DNA of 5,543 nt from the NCBI GenBank assembly GCA_025450375.1, contig JANWHO010000362.1:1-5543 (forward strand). The letters run 5' to 3'. Of the stretch, positions 1-5,543 are shown piece after piece. Each line of letters begins with the position of its first letter. Position 1 is the first letter of the stretch. The translations under genes and the position numbers were made by a program. This DNA is from Chloroflexota bacterium (GTDB taxonomy: Bacteria; Chloroflexota; UBA5177; JANWHV01). The notes beneath the pieces are model-generated. The model saw only the letters and a program-made list of their open reading frames with translations, did not search any database and was not told the DNA's origin.

Positions 1-401
1 GCCTCGGCCAGCGTTCGCCGCAGGCGTGTCATCACCGCCGACTCCACGCCCGCCGCGCCGAGCCGTATGGTGGTGAAAGCCGCCCGTGGCCAGAGTGCTC
101 GGACGTTTTCGATCAACTCGATCATCACCCGCATGGCCGTATCGCCCAGCAGCGCCCGGGGGCGGGGTACCGCGAATTGGCGGACGACATAGGCCGTCTG
201 CACGGTGCCCAGGGCTAACAGGGCCGACAGGTGGCCGGTGTAGAGGAACCGTATCTTGCCATCCTTCGCCAAACGGAGCCCGACGGATTGCCCGTCCACT
301 CGCGCTCCAAGACGCCGCACAATTTCATCACAGCCGATTGCCTCCAAGCCATTGGCAACCTCCACCTCGCAAAGAAAGGTTCGTTGGGTTCGCGCGCGCA
401 T
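1..401 (-). CDS. Probable THUMP-domain RNA methyltransferase, N-terminal part only
   Basis: The minus-strand frame is open from an ATG at 401 to the window edge, giving 133 complete residues beginning MRARTQRTFLCEVEVANGLE. The opening (FLCEVEVANGLEAIGCDEI, about residues 9-27) resembles the start of THUMP/UPF0020 RNA methylases, where a 'glutamate-rich strand, then GLE..., then E-L/I' pattern precedes the THUMP fold. A later stretch, IRLGAAGVESAVMTRLRRTL (112-131), resembles the end of the THUMP region in the same proteins. Such enzymes methylate tRNA or rRNA using S-adenosylmethionine. The Rossmann domain with its N/D-P-P-Y/F catalytic motif would lie off the left edge, so activity cannot be judged. 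The start is supported by a GAGGAG Shine-Dalgarno 7 bases upstream. The gene is divergent from the ABC exporter operon. That a gene is here is fairly sure; the family is recognised from memory of the pattern and is less sure. Confidence 0.62.
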   Translation of the reverse strand, partial: MRARTQRTFLCEVEVANGLEAIGCDEIVRRLGARVDGQSVGLRLAKDGKIRFLYTGHLSALLALGTVQTAYVVRQFAVPRPRALLGDTAMRVMIELIENVRALWPRAAFTTIRLGAAGVESAVMTRLRRTLAE

Positions 402-408
402 CCGCAAT

Positions 409-414
409 CTCCTC
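409..414 (-). promoter_or_regulatory. Ribosome binding site of the methyltransferase gene
   Basis: On the minus strand this reads GAGGAG, with seven bases (ATTGCGG) between it and the ATG at 401. It is a strong Shine-Dalgarno match at good spacing and decides the start. Another ATG at 426-424 is out of frame with the gene. Confidence 0.75.
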
Positions 415-434
415 GCCCTTATACATTTCTTCAT

Positions 435-453
435 CCCGCCCGTGTGCGGCGGG
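435..453. repeat. Small GC hairpin upstream of the methyltransferase
   Basis: CCCGCC at 435-440 pairs with GGCGGG at 448-453, leaving a 7-base loop. It sits about 20 bases upstream of the methyltransferase Shine-Dalgarno and is the closest of three hairpins to that gene. Six pairs in GC-rich DNA can arise by chance, so it matters mainly as part of the cluster. Confidence 0.4.
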
Positions 454-464
454 GCACGCGGAAG

Positions 465-498
465 CTCGTCGCGCCATGGCGTTTCATAGCGCGACGAG
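465..498. repeat. 10-bp perfect inverted repeat in the methyltransferase leader
   Basis: CTCGTCGCGC (465-474) is the exact reverse complement of GCGCGACGAG (489-498), with a 14-base spacer. It could fold as an RNA hairpin in a leftward leader or act as a DNA operator; the sequence does not distinguish these. No U-tract follows on either strand, so a standard intrinsic terminator is unlikely. Confidence 0.55.
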
Positions 499-509
499 GG
501 ACAAGGAAA

Positions 510-536
510 GGCCGCACGTCGTTACCGACGGCGGCC
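510..536 (-). terminator. Strong hairpin, possible leftward terminator or attenuator
   Basis: GGCCGC (510-515) pairs with GCGGCC (531-536), and CGTCG (517-521) with CGACG (526-530). This makes an 11-bp GC-rich stem with one bulged A at 516 and a TTAC loop. Reading leftward, the stem is followed by TTTCCTTGTCCC, an imperfect T-rich tail. It lies about 110 bases upstream of the methyltransferase start, so if that gene's promoter is the candidate at 653-681 the hairpin would be transcribed in its leader and might attenuate it. It could equally end leftward transcription coming from elsewhere in the gap. The tail is too weak to call it firmly. Confidence 0.4.
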
Positions 537-648
537 CAAGGGGAGGCAGCGGTATCCAGAGGCGCGCTCGCTTAAGGTGCGAGGGGCACGGAGGATGTAG
601 CAGCAGGAATCTGTCCGCTCATTCGGAAGACGCTGTCGCCAAAAAGAC

Positions 649-686
649 AGGCATTATCCAATCCACATGCGGAAAAGAGAATGCCT
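649..686. repeat. 7-bp inverted repeat straddling the candidate promoter
   Basis: AGGCATT (649-655) and AATGCCT (680-686) are exact reverse complements separated by 24 bases. Their centres are 31 bases apart, close to three helical turns. One arm overlaps the candidate -10 and the other the candidate -35. The right arm is also the middle of a smaller palindrome, GAAT-GCCT-ATTC (679-690). This arrangement could bind a dimeric regulator, but arms of this length are not significant on their own. Confidence 0.3.
653..681 (-). promoter_or_regulatory. Candidate leftward promoter for the methyltransferase
   Basis: On the minus strand, GATAAT (658-653) matches the -10 consensus at five of six positions. 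With exactly 17 bases of spacing, TTCTCT (681-676) stands at the -35 position and matches TTGACA at three of six. A start near 645 would give a leader of roughly 245 bases containing the three hairpins at 435-536. This comes from consensus matching only. Confidence 0.35.
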
Positions 687-765
687 ATTCGGTCCGGTTA
701 GGGACGACGCGACGGCCTATGAGCAGGATTGCGGCAAGGTGTGCCCTTTCATGCTGAACCCATCC

Positions 766-792
766 ACCGTAGTGTGTCATGACCGCTGTCAA
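766..792 (-). promoter_or_regulatory. Perfect TTGACA box reading leftward, weak partner
   Basis: The minus strand carries a perfect -35 hexamer TTGACA at 792-787. The best -10 partner is TACGGT (771-766) at a short spacing of 15 bases, matching at the first, second and last positions; at 17 bases there is no -10-like sequence. On the plus strand TGTCA occurs twice, at 775-779 and 787-791, and GTCATGAC (776-783) is a perfect palindrome, so this could be a protein-binding site instead of a promoter. Confidence 0.22.
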
Positions 793-841
793 GTGATGGG
801 TATGTGGCCGGTGCACCGACGAATGGTGGTGGGCGGCTCTT

Positions 842-876
842 CCTGGGAGCACGAGTGAGACGCTCGCGCTCCCAGG
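842..876. repeat. Two-part hairpin upstream of the ABC operon
   Basis: CCTGGGAGC (842-850) is the exact reverse complement of GCTCCCAGG (868-876). Inside it, CGAG (852-855) pairs with CTCG (863-866) after a single A/C mismatch (851/867), leaving a 7-base loop. The result is 13 pairs over 35 bases. No T-run follows on either strand. It may be a structured element in the ABC operon leader, a factor-dependent terminator or an operator; it lies about 215 bases before the ATPase start. Confidence 0.5.
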
Positions 877-1079
877 CGAGATCGTCACTCGGTCGAGATG
901 TGGGTAAGGATGATGCCTGGAGACCCGCGCTCCTACGCCATGGCTGCCGCGCCGTCCGGCGCCACTTCCACAACTGAGAGGCGCACCCGGCGCGAGCATC
1001 TCTCCGTCGCCTTGGCGCCGGGAATAGTACCCTACACGAGGATAGTATGGCAGAGAGTTGAAGCGGAGATTGGAGAGTT

Positions 1080-1085
1080 GGAGGG
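1080..1085 (+). promoter_or_regulatory. Ribosome binding site of the ABC ATPase
   Basis: GGAGGG precedes the ATG at 1090 by four bases (CACC). This strong Shine-Dalgarno supports 1090 over the in-frame ATG at 898, which would add 64 residues with no family resemblance. Confidence 0.75.
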
Positions 1086-1089
1086 CACC

Positions 1090-1905
1090 ATGGACACTCC
1101 GGCCCAGCCGCGACAGGCGCTTCTAGAGGCCGCGCACCTGGTGAAGCGGTTCGGCGATTTCACCGCCGTCAACGACCTCACCCTCACGGTCGCGGAGGGC
1201 GAGGTGTTCGGGCTCCTGGGACCAAACGGGGCCGGCAAGACTACCACGATCAGTATGTGTATCGGCTTGTTGCGTCCAACCTCGGGCAGCGTACGGATCG
1301 CGGGCCACGACGTCGGGCGTGACGCCCAAGCAGTCAAACGGCTGATCGGCTATGTGCCGGACGAGCCGTATCTCTATGATCGGCTTACCGGACGCGAGTT
1401 TGTCCGTCTGATGGGCGAACTCTATGGCATGCCGGGGCCGTTGGCCAAACCAGTCGACCGACTGCTGAGCTACTTCGATCTCCTAGACGCGGCGGATAGC
1501 CAGATTGCCGGCTATTCCCATGGGATGAAACAGAAGGCCGCGCTCTGCGGCGCCTTGATCCATGATCCGCGGCTCCTCTTTCTGGATGAGCCGACAGTGG
1601 GCCTTGATCCCAAAAGCGCCCGCTTGCTGAAGGACACCATCCGATCGCTGGCCGACCAGGGGCGAGCGGTGCTGCTCTGTACGCACATCCTCGAGATTGC
1701 CCAGGCGATCTGCGATCGCGTGGCCATCATCGATCAAGGGCGGATGATCGCCCAGGGGTCACTGGACGAGTTGCGCGCCAGTACCAGCGGCGGCGGTGAC
1801 TCCAGCCTGGAGGACATCTTCCTGCGCCTTACCGGGGGCGAGGAGGAGCGCGTTCTGGCCCGCGAACTCGTCGCGCCCACTCGAAGCCAGGCTCATGAGC
1901 AGTAA
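1090..1905 (+). CDS. ABC-2-type exporter ATP-binding subunit
   Basis: This 271-residue cytoplasmic ATPase should power the permease encoded directly downstream. In order it shows a Walker A motif GPNGAGKT (44-51), a Q-loop region YVPDEPYLYD (88-97), an ABC signature YSHGMKQK (142-149), Walker B LLFLDEP (162-168, with D166 and E167), a D-loop GLDP (171-174) and the switch histidine H199 in CTHI. The Q-loop glutamine is replaced by aspartate and the usual LSGGQ reads YSHGM; both are familiar in drug, bacitracin and EcsA-like ATPases of ABC-2 exporters, so the protein is probably active. The C-terminal segment LEDIFLRLTGG (240-250) is also typical of this group, and the last 20 or so residues are a charged tail. 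Length is normal for a single nucleotide-binding domain, so two copies would be expected per transporter. The start at 1090 is chosen from its Shine-Dalgarno. The 3' end overlaps the permease start by 11 bases. Substrate unknown. Confidence 0.93.
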   Translation: MDTPAQPRQALLEAAHLVKRFGDFTAVNDLTLTVAEGEVFGLLGPNGAGKTTTISMCIGLLRPTSGSVRIAGHDVGRDAQAVKRLIGYVPDEPYLYDRLTGREFVRLMGELYGMPGPLAKPVDRLLSYFDLLDAADSQIAGYSHGMKQKAALCGALIHDPRLLFLDEPTVGLDPKSARLLKDTIRSLADQGRAVLLCTHILEIAQAICDRVAIIDQGRMIAQGSLDELRASTSGGGDSSLEDIFLRLTGGEEERVLARELVAPTRSQAHEQ

Positions 1906-3670
1906 CGTCACCGCAGCCCCGCCAACCCTCGGACGCACCCTACACATTCTCTTCAAGCTCCGTTGGCGAATGCTGCTCCGACCCGCGGCACGGGGGAAGG
2001 CTGCCTCTGGGCGACTCGGGAATAAAGGGTGGATACGCTACCTCATTCTCCTGGCCGTGGTGGTTGTTCTCGCCGTCGCGGTGACCGGGCGGTTGGTGGA
2101 CGTGGTGGGCGGCCCGGCAGGCCGCGCGCTTCTGGCGCCGCTCCTCACCTTCGCATCCTCAGCCGGCAGTGTAGCGCTCTTCCTCTTTGCCATCCCGGCG
2201 GTGCTCGCGTCACTCACCTACAAGAGTGATCTGAAACTCCTTCTCCTCACCCCGGTGTCGCCGCGCCTTCTGCTGGCGGAGAAGTACATCAGCATTTATT
2301 TCCAGCTTTCGGCCCTCATTTTCTTGATCGGCATTCCCATCCTCCTGGGGATTGGCAGGGCCCTTGATCTCGGCCCCGGCTACAGCCTCGTCACTATTCT
2401 GGTGCTGCTGCTCCTGCCCATGGTGCCACTGAGCCTGGCCCTCCTCGTGCTGGTAGCGGTTCTTCGGTGGATGCCACCCCGCTGGGCCCGCACGATCACC
2501 GCCGTGCTTGGCACGGTCTTTGGTCTCATTGGCTATGTTGGCACCCAACTATTGACGAACCGGGGCGGGACAGGCCAAACCGCGAACCTCAGGGGGCTGT
2601 TCGCCAGGGCGCCGAACGCATGGTGGCAAAGCCTTCCCACCACATGGCCTGGGCAAGCCCTCGGCGCGGTGGCCCAGGGGCACGCGGGGACGGCCATGAG
2701 CTATCTCGCGGGAAGCGCGGTGCTGGGCATCGGGTTCGCCATCGCGGCGGTTTTGCTGGCCGCGCATCTCTTTTCCACCGGCTGGGCCACCTACCAGGAG
2801 GTTGGCACTCATGGGAGGACGCGAGGAACCGGCGACCCCGTTGCCACGGTCGCCCTCCCAGTGCCGCTTCGATCACCGGAGACTTGGATCCCCGTGGGGG
2901 GTACGGATGCCCGATCCACGAGCAGGGCCACTGGCAGCCTGCCGTTCCACCTGGTCTGGCGAGCCCTTTTGCGGAAGGATTGGCTAGGGCTGATCCGCGA
3001 TCCCCAGACGCTCGCTCGGCTGGCCTATCCTCTGGTGATCGTGGCGTTTGGCTTCTATCGCACGTCGAGTAACGGAGCCAGCGGCGCCGCTTCGGCGCGT
3101 GGGGCCGGCATAATCAGTTTCTTTATCACCATGGCCATTTACGTCTTTTTGCTGAGCACCTTCCTGGCCCCCCGCCTGGTCAATCGAGAAGGGAAGTCGT
3201 TGTATCTGCTGTCCCTTGCTCCAGTTAGCAGCCGCGATGTGCTGCTGGTTAAGTGGGCATTGGGGGCACTGCCGGTAGCCGCCCTGGCGGCGGTGTTCGC
3301 CATCGTGGGCGCGCTGCTCCTGCACCTCTCTATCTGGGCAGCCCTCCTTTGTCTGGCTGCCTTTAGCACCCTGGCAATCGCCATGGTCGGGGCGATGCTG
3401 ACCCTGAGCCTGATCTGGCCGCGCCTCGATTGGGACAACCCCTCCAGGCAAGTGAGCACGCAAGCAACGCTTTATGGGACGGTCGGCGGCCTGGTCCTGG
3501 GCATGGGTATTAGCGCGCTGCTGGCGGTAGTGATTGGCTGGTCCTCCAGCCACCCGGCGATCGCCCTGCTTGCCGGAGTGGGCATCTTCGTGATCACCCT
3601 GGGGATCTGCTGGATCAGCCTGTTCGTGGGTAGCCGGGCAACGAGGAACCTCCTCGGCGGCGCCGGGTAG
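1895..3670 (+). CDS. Large ABC exporter permease (putative ABC_tran_2-like)
   Basis: This 591-residue polytopic membrane protein is the likely partner of the upstream ATPase. I see about 12 hydrophobic segments, near residues 48-64, 88-107, 133-155, 163-190, 200-220, 268-292, 376-388, 405-425, 455-478, 479-508, 527-548 and 555-578. A hydrophilic region at about 300-370 lies between the two halves. Each half has a similar motif: LLLLTPVSPRLLLAEKY (115-131) and LYLLSLAPVSSRDVLLVKW (436-454). This 'L-L-x-x-P-V-S-x-R-x-L-L-x-x-K' pattern fits the putative ABC exporter permeases of the PF16949 type, which are about this long. The start at 1895 overlaps the ATPase stop (ATGAGCAGTAA) and has only a weak AGG upstream, suggesting translational coupling. 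The frame continues upstream to 1796, but that part is a shadow of the ATPase. A double-length permease could act alone with two ATPase copies. Substrate not predictable. Confidence 0.85.
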   Translation: MSSNVTAAPPTLGRTLHILFKLRWRMLLRPAARGKAASGRLGNKGWIRYLILLAVVVVLAVAVTGRLVDVVGGPAGRALLAPLLTFASSAGSVALFLFAIPAVLASLTYKSDLKLLLLTPVSPRLLLAEKYISIYFQLSALIFLIGIPILLGIGRALDLGPGYSLVTILVLLLLPMVPLSLALLVLVAVLRWMPPRWARTITAVLGTVFGLIGYVGTQLLTNRGGTGQTANLRGLFARAPNAWWQSLPTTWPGQALGAVAQGHAGTAMSYLAGSAVLGIGFAIAAVLLAAHLFSTGWATYQEVGTHGRTRGTGDPVATVALPVPLRSPETWIPVGGTDARSTSRATGSLPFHLVWRALLRKDWLGLIRDPQTLARLAYPLVIVAFGFYRTSSNGASGAASARGAGIISFFITMAIYVFLLSTFLAPRLVNREGKSLYLLSLAPVSSRDVLLVKWALGALPVAALAAVFAIVGALLLHLSIWAALLCLAAFSTLAIAMVGAMLTLSLIWPRLDWDNPSRQVSTQATLYGTVGGLVLGMGISALLAVVIGWSSSHPAIALLAGVGIFVITLGICWISLFVGSRATRNLLGGAG

Positions 3671-3698
3671 CGGACCATCGCACGGACAGAGGTCCCTA

Positions 3699-3738
3699 CA
3701 TGGGAGAGCCGGCGACCGTGGTCGCCGGCTCTCCCATG
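3699..3738. terminator. 18-bp perfect hairpin between convergent genes
   Basis: CATGGGAGAGCCGGCGAC (3699-3716) is the exact reverse complement of GTCGCCGGCTCTCCCATG (3721-3738), enclosing the tetraloop CGTG. It lies 28 bases after the permease stop and 14 bases after the MMPL stop on the other strand, so it is placed to end transcription from both sides. Neither flank carries a T-run, so it is not a textbook intrinsic terminator; U-less hairpins at gene ends are common in high-GC bacteria. The stem length and position make a bidirectional terminator the best reading. Confidence 0.8.
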
Positions 3739-3752
3739 CAATGATCGGATTG

Positions 3753-5543
3753 CTAGGCGGGGCGCTCCTCACGTTCGTCGGAGACACCTGCCAGGGCCAG
3801 ATCCCCGATCGTGCTATTCGGGCCGGCCCAGCGCGGAGTCAGTTCGGAGGGCTTAACCCGCAGGATACGGGCCACGCCGGTCGGCAACCACCAGTTCCAG
3901 CGGCCAAAGAGCGAGAGCAGGGCCGGCACCAGCAGCATGCGGATTACGGTGGCGTCGAGCAAGATGCCAACCGCCAAGCCGGTGGCCAGAATCTTGATCT
4001 CCGTGCCGGGGCTGGATCCCAGGGACACGAAGGCCAGGAACAGGATGATCGCGGCGCTGGTCACCAGGCGGCCAGTGCGCCCTATCCCCTCCACGATCGC
4101 CTTTGGAGTGGAACCCGAGGCGTCATACTCCTCGCGGATGCGGGAGAGAATGAACACCTCGTAGTCCATGGACAGGCCGAACAGGAAGGCGAACACCATG
4201 ACTGGGATCCAGCTCGTGATTGACCCGGTGGCGGGGATGCCCCAGATCAGGCTGGAGCCGTGCCCATCCTGCCAGATCAGCACCAGCACCCCCCACGAGG
4301 CGCCGAGCGAGACCAGGTTCAACAGCACCGCCTTCAGTGGCAGGAGGAGCGAGCGGAAAGCGCGAGCGAGCAGGATGAAGCTGAGTGCCACAATCAAGGC
4401 CAGCATCAGAGGGAAGTTCCCATATACCGCCGAGACGAAGTCCTCATTGTAGGCCGCGTTACCACCGATCCGGACTCCAGGGACGGTATGGGCGGCGTTG
4501 CGCACCCGGTCGATAGCGGCCCGTCCGTCCGATGTACTGCCATCGGAGGTCAGGATGACCGAAAGGAGGGCCGTGTTGCCCCGCCGCCAGGCGGGACTGT
4601 CAGGCGCCACCACTCCGCGGGTGCCGGAGATTCCTTGTAAGCGGGTCTGGGCGGCGGACACTTGCGTGAGCGGAGCCAGCACTTCAATGGTATCCAGCGC
4701 GCCCGGACCAATGCCGGAATGCTCAAGGGCAACCAACCCGCTGTAGGCATCTCCGCTGCTGGCCAGCGAGTTCGCCGCCGGGTCGCCGACCACGATGCGG
4801 CCAAGCGGCGAGACCAGGGCGGCCAGGATCAGGACCGCTACCCCGGCGGCGATCCAGCGACGACGCACGATCAGCGCGGCCCATCCGGTCCAGAAACGGC
4901 TAGCCTGCTCGGAGCGCTTGCGGCGCGGCCAGTCTAGCTTCGAACCAACCGTGGCCAGTAGTACCGGCAGCAAGGTGATCGCCACCGCGACACTGACCAG
5001 CGGGATCAACATGCCGCCGTAGCCAACGCTGCGCAGGAAGGGGACCGGCAAGGCGATCAGGGCCAGGAGGCCCACCGCCACGGTGGTGCCGCTGAAGACC
5101 ACCGCGGCGCCCGAGGTCTGCATGGCGCGCAACACCGCTTCGTCGCCCTGGTGTCCATGCAGGCGCTCCTCCCGCCAGCGCAGAACTACGAGCAGTGAGT
5201 AGTCGATGGCCACGCCAAGACCGATTAGGGAGACCAGAAACTCCACGATGAACGAGATATCGGTGGCCGAGGCGAGTCCCCAGACCAGCAAGAAGGTGGT
5301 GGGGATGGCGACGATCGCCATCAACAAAGGGATCACGGCCAGGAAGGAACCGAAGACGACGGCGAGCACGATCAGAGCCCCGAGGCCGCCAAGCAACGCC
5401 TCGGTGAACACACCGGGGCCGCCACTGCTGTCGGAGGTGGTGCGCAACAAGTCCTGGCCGGTCAGATGGAAACCAGCCCCGGCGACCGAGCTACCGCCGG
5501 CCGTGGCCTGCAACCCCTTCAGCCAGGGAGGATTGGCAAAGCC
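3753..5543 (-). CDS. MMPL/RND-family membrane transporter, N-terminus off the window
   Basis: The frame runs from the window edge to a TAG at 3755-3753, giving 596 visible residues. The true start lies beyond 5543; the TTG at 5513 is internal. Family members are usually about 700-760 residues, so roughly the first 110-160 are missing, including TM1 and most of the first extracytoplasmic domain. Visible are TM2-TM6 (about 48-200), TM7 (about 227-246), a second extracytoplasmic domain (about 250-375) and TM8-TM12 (about 377-545). Two paired proton-relay motifs are intact: GVAIDYSLL in TM4 (D114, Y115) and FGLSMDYEVF in TM10 (D460, Y461), matching the Asp-Tyr pairs of MmpL3-like proteins. The end of the membrane region, VIRMLLVPALLSLFGRWNWW, is highly typical of MMPL proteins. 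The last 50 residues are a charged cytoplasmic tail. These proteins use the proton gradient to export lipids, drugs or other hydrophobic molecules; the substrate here is unknown. The gene converges on the ABC operon. Confidence 0.92.
   Translation of the reverse strand, partial: GFANPPWLKGLQATAGGSSVAGAGFHLTGQDLLRTTSDSSGGPGVFTEALLGGLGALIVLAVVFGSFLAVIPLLMAIVAIPTTFLLVWGLASATDISFIVEFLVSLIGLGVAIDYSLLVVLRWREERLHGHQGDEAVLRAMQTSGAAVVFSGTTVAVGLLALIALPVPFLRSVGYGGMLIPLVSVAVAITLLPVLLATVGSKLDWPRRKRSEQASRFWTGWAALIVRRRWIAAGVAVLILAALVSPLGRIVVGDPAANSLASSGDAYSGLVALEHSGIGPGALDTIEVLAPLTQVSAAQTRLQGISGTRGVVAPDSPAWRRGNTALLSVILTSDGSTSDGRAAIDRVRNAAHTVPGVRIGGNAAYNEDFVSAVYGNFPLMLALIVALSFILLARAFRSLLLPLKAVLLNLVSLGASWGVLVLIWQDGHGSSLIWGIPATGSITSWIPVMVFAFLFGLSMDYEVFILSRIREEYDASGSTPKAIVEGIGRTGRLVTSAAIILFLAFVSLGSSPGTEIKILATGLAVGILLDATVIRMLLVPALLSLFGRWNWWLPTGVARILRVKPSELTPRWAGPNSTIGDLALAGVSDEREERPA

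Larger units (their letters stand above)
402..1089. other. 688-base divergent intergenic region, no convincing gene
   Basis: This gap separates the leftward methyltransferase from the rightward ABC operon. Open frames cross it on both strands, but their translations are arginine-, proline- and serine-rich with no domain pattern, and none has a good ribosome binding site. I saw no tRNA, SRP RNA, RNase P or recognised riboswitch consensus. It does contain several inverted repeats (435-453, 465-498, 510-536, 649-686, 842-876) and two promoter-like elements that read leftward, listed separately. The last 60 bases before 1090 are purine-rich and hold the ATPase ribosome binding site. I could not identify a convincing rightward promoter for the ABC operon, although one must lie in or near this gap if the operon starts here. 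Confidence 0.7.

Noticed and set aside
549..558. T-box-like TGGATACCGC on the minus strand, upstream of the 510-536 hairpin
   Set aside because: It has one extra base compared with the T-box core UGGNACC, no recognisable Stem I or specifier region, and the downstream gene is not an amino-acid or aminoacyl-tRNA gene.
86..757. 223-codon plus-strand open frame
   Set aside because: It overlaps the methyltransferase on the opposite strand, its translation is arginine/proline-rich with no domain pattern, and it lacks a ribosome binding site.
685..999. 104-codon minus-strand open frame in the intergenic gap
   Set aside because: Low-complexity His/Arg/Ser-rich translation with no recognisable family and no Shine-Dalgarno sequence; it also runs through the 842-876 hairpin.
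1012..1049. Possible rightward promoter: TTGGCG (1012-1017) with TACACG (1033-1038) or GATAGT (1041-1046)
   Set aside because: The spacings are 15 and 23 bases and the -10 matches are weak, so it is not distinguishable from chance.
898..1089. In-frame 64-codon extension of the ABC ATPase to an ATG at 898
   Set aside because: The extension has no resemblance to ABC ATPases and no good ribosome binding site, while the ATG at 1090 has a strong GGAGGG four bases upstream and gives the normal family N-terminus.
2984..3787. 267-codon minus-strand open frame
   Set aside because: It is antisense to the permease, rich in Q, P, R and H as expected from the reverse of membrane-protein codons, and crosses the terminator hairpin.
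5511..5513. TTG at 5513 as the start of the MMPL gene
   Set aside because: The frame stays open to the window edge, and starting here would remove TM1 and most of the first extracytoplasmic domain, which intact MMPL proteins have.

Overview
This GC-rich bacterial window has four protein-coding genes and one long non-coding gap. Two genes are complete and two are cut by the window edges. No tRNA, rRNA, insertion sequence, CRISPR array or other mobile element is visible. The GC content, the Shine-Dalgarno starts, the MMPL and ABC-exporter family members and the apparent THUMP-type RNA methyltransferase would fit Chloroflexota or a similar high-GC Gram-positive-like lineage. That placement is inference only, because no marker gene is present.

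Layout. (1) Positions 1-401, minus strand: the N-terminal 133 residues of a probable THUMP-containing RNA methyltransferase, whose catalytic half lies beyond the left edge. (2) Positions 402-1089: 688 bases without a convincing gene between divergent genes. This gap holds three close hairpins upstream of the methyltransferase, a candidate leftward promoter inside an inverted repeat, a perfect TTGACA box, and a larger two-part hairpin at 842-876. (3) Positions 1090-3670, plus strand: a two-gene operon with an 11-base overlap, encoding an ABC ATPase and a large polytopic permease. Together they look like a complete ABC-2-type exporter. (4) Positions 3671-3752: a short convergent gap containing an 18-bp perfect hairpin, probably a shared terminator. 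(5) Positions 3753-5543, minus strand: most of an MMPL/RND-type membrane transporter, whose N-terminus lies beyond the right edge.

How the parts relate. The ATPase and permease are very likely one machine, from their overlap and matching family types. The MMPL protein is convergent with them, so it is not in the same transcript. Both systems probably move hydrophobic compounds or lipids across the membrane, but nothing here names a substrate. I found no strong evidence of a previously undescribed system. The non-coding gap, with its clustered hairpins, is the part most worth a second look.
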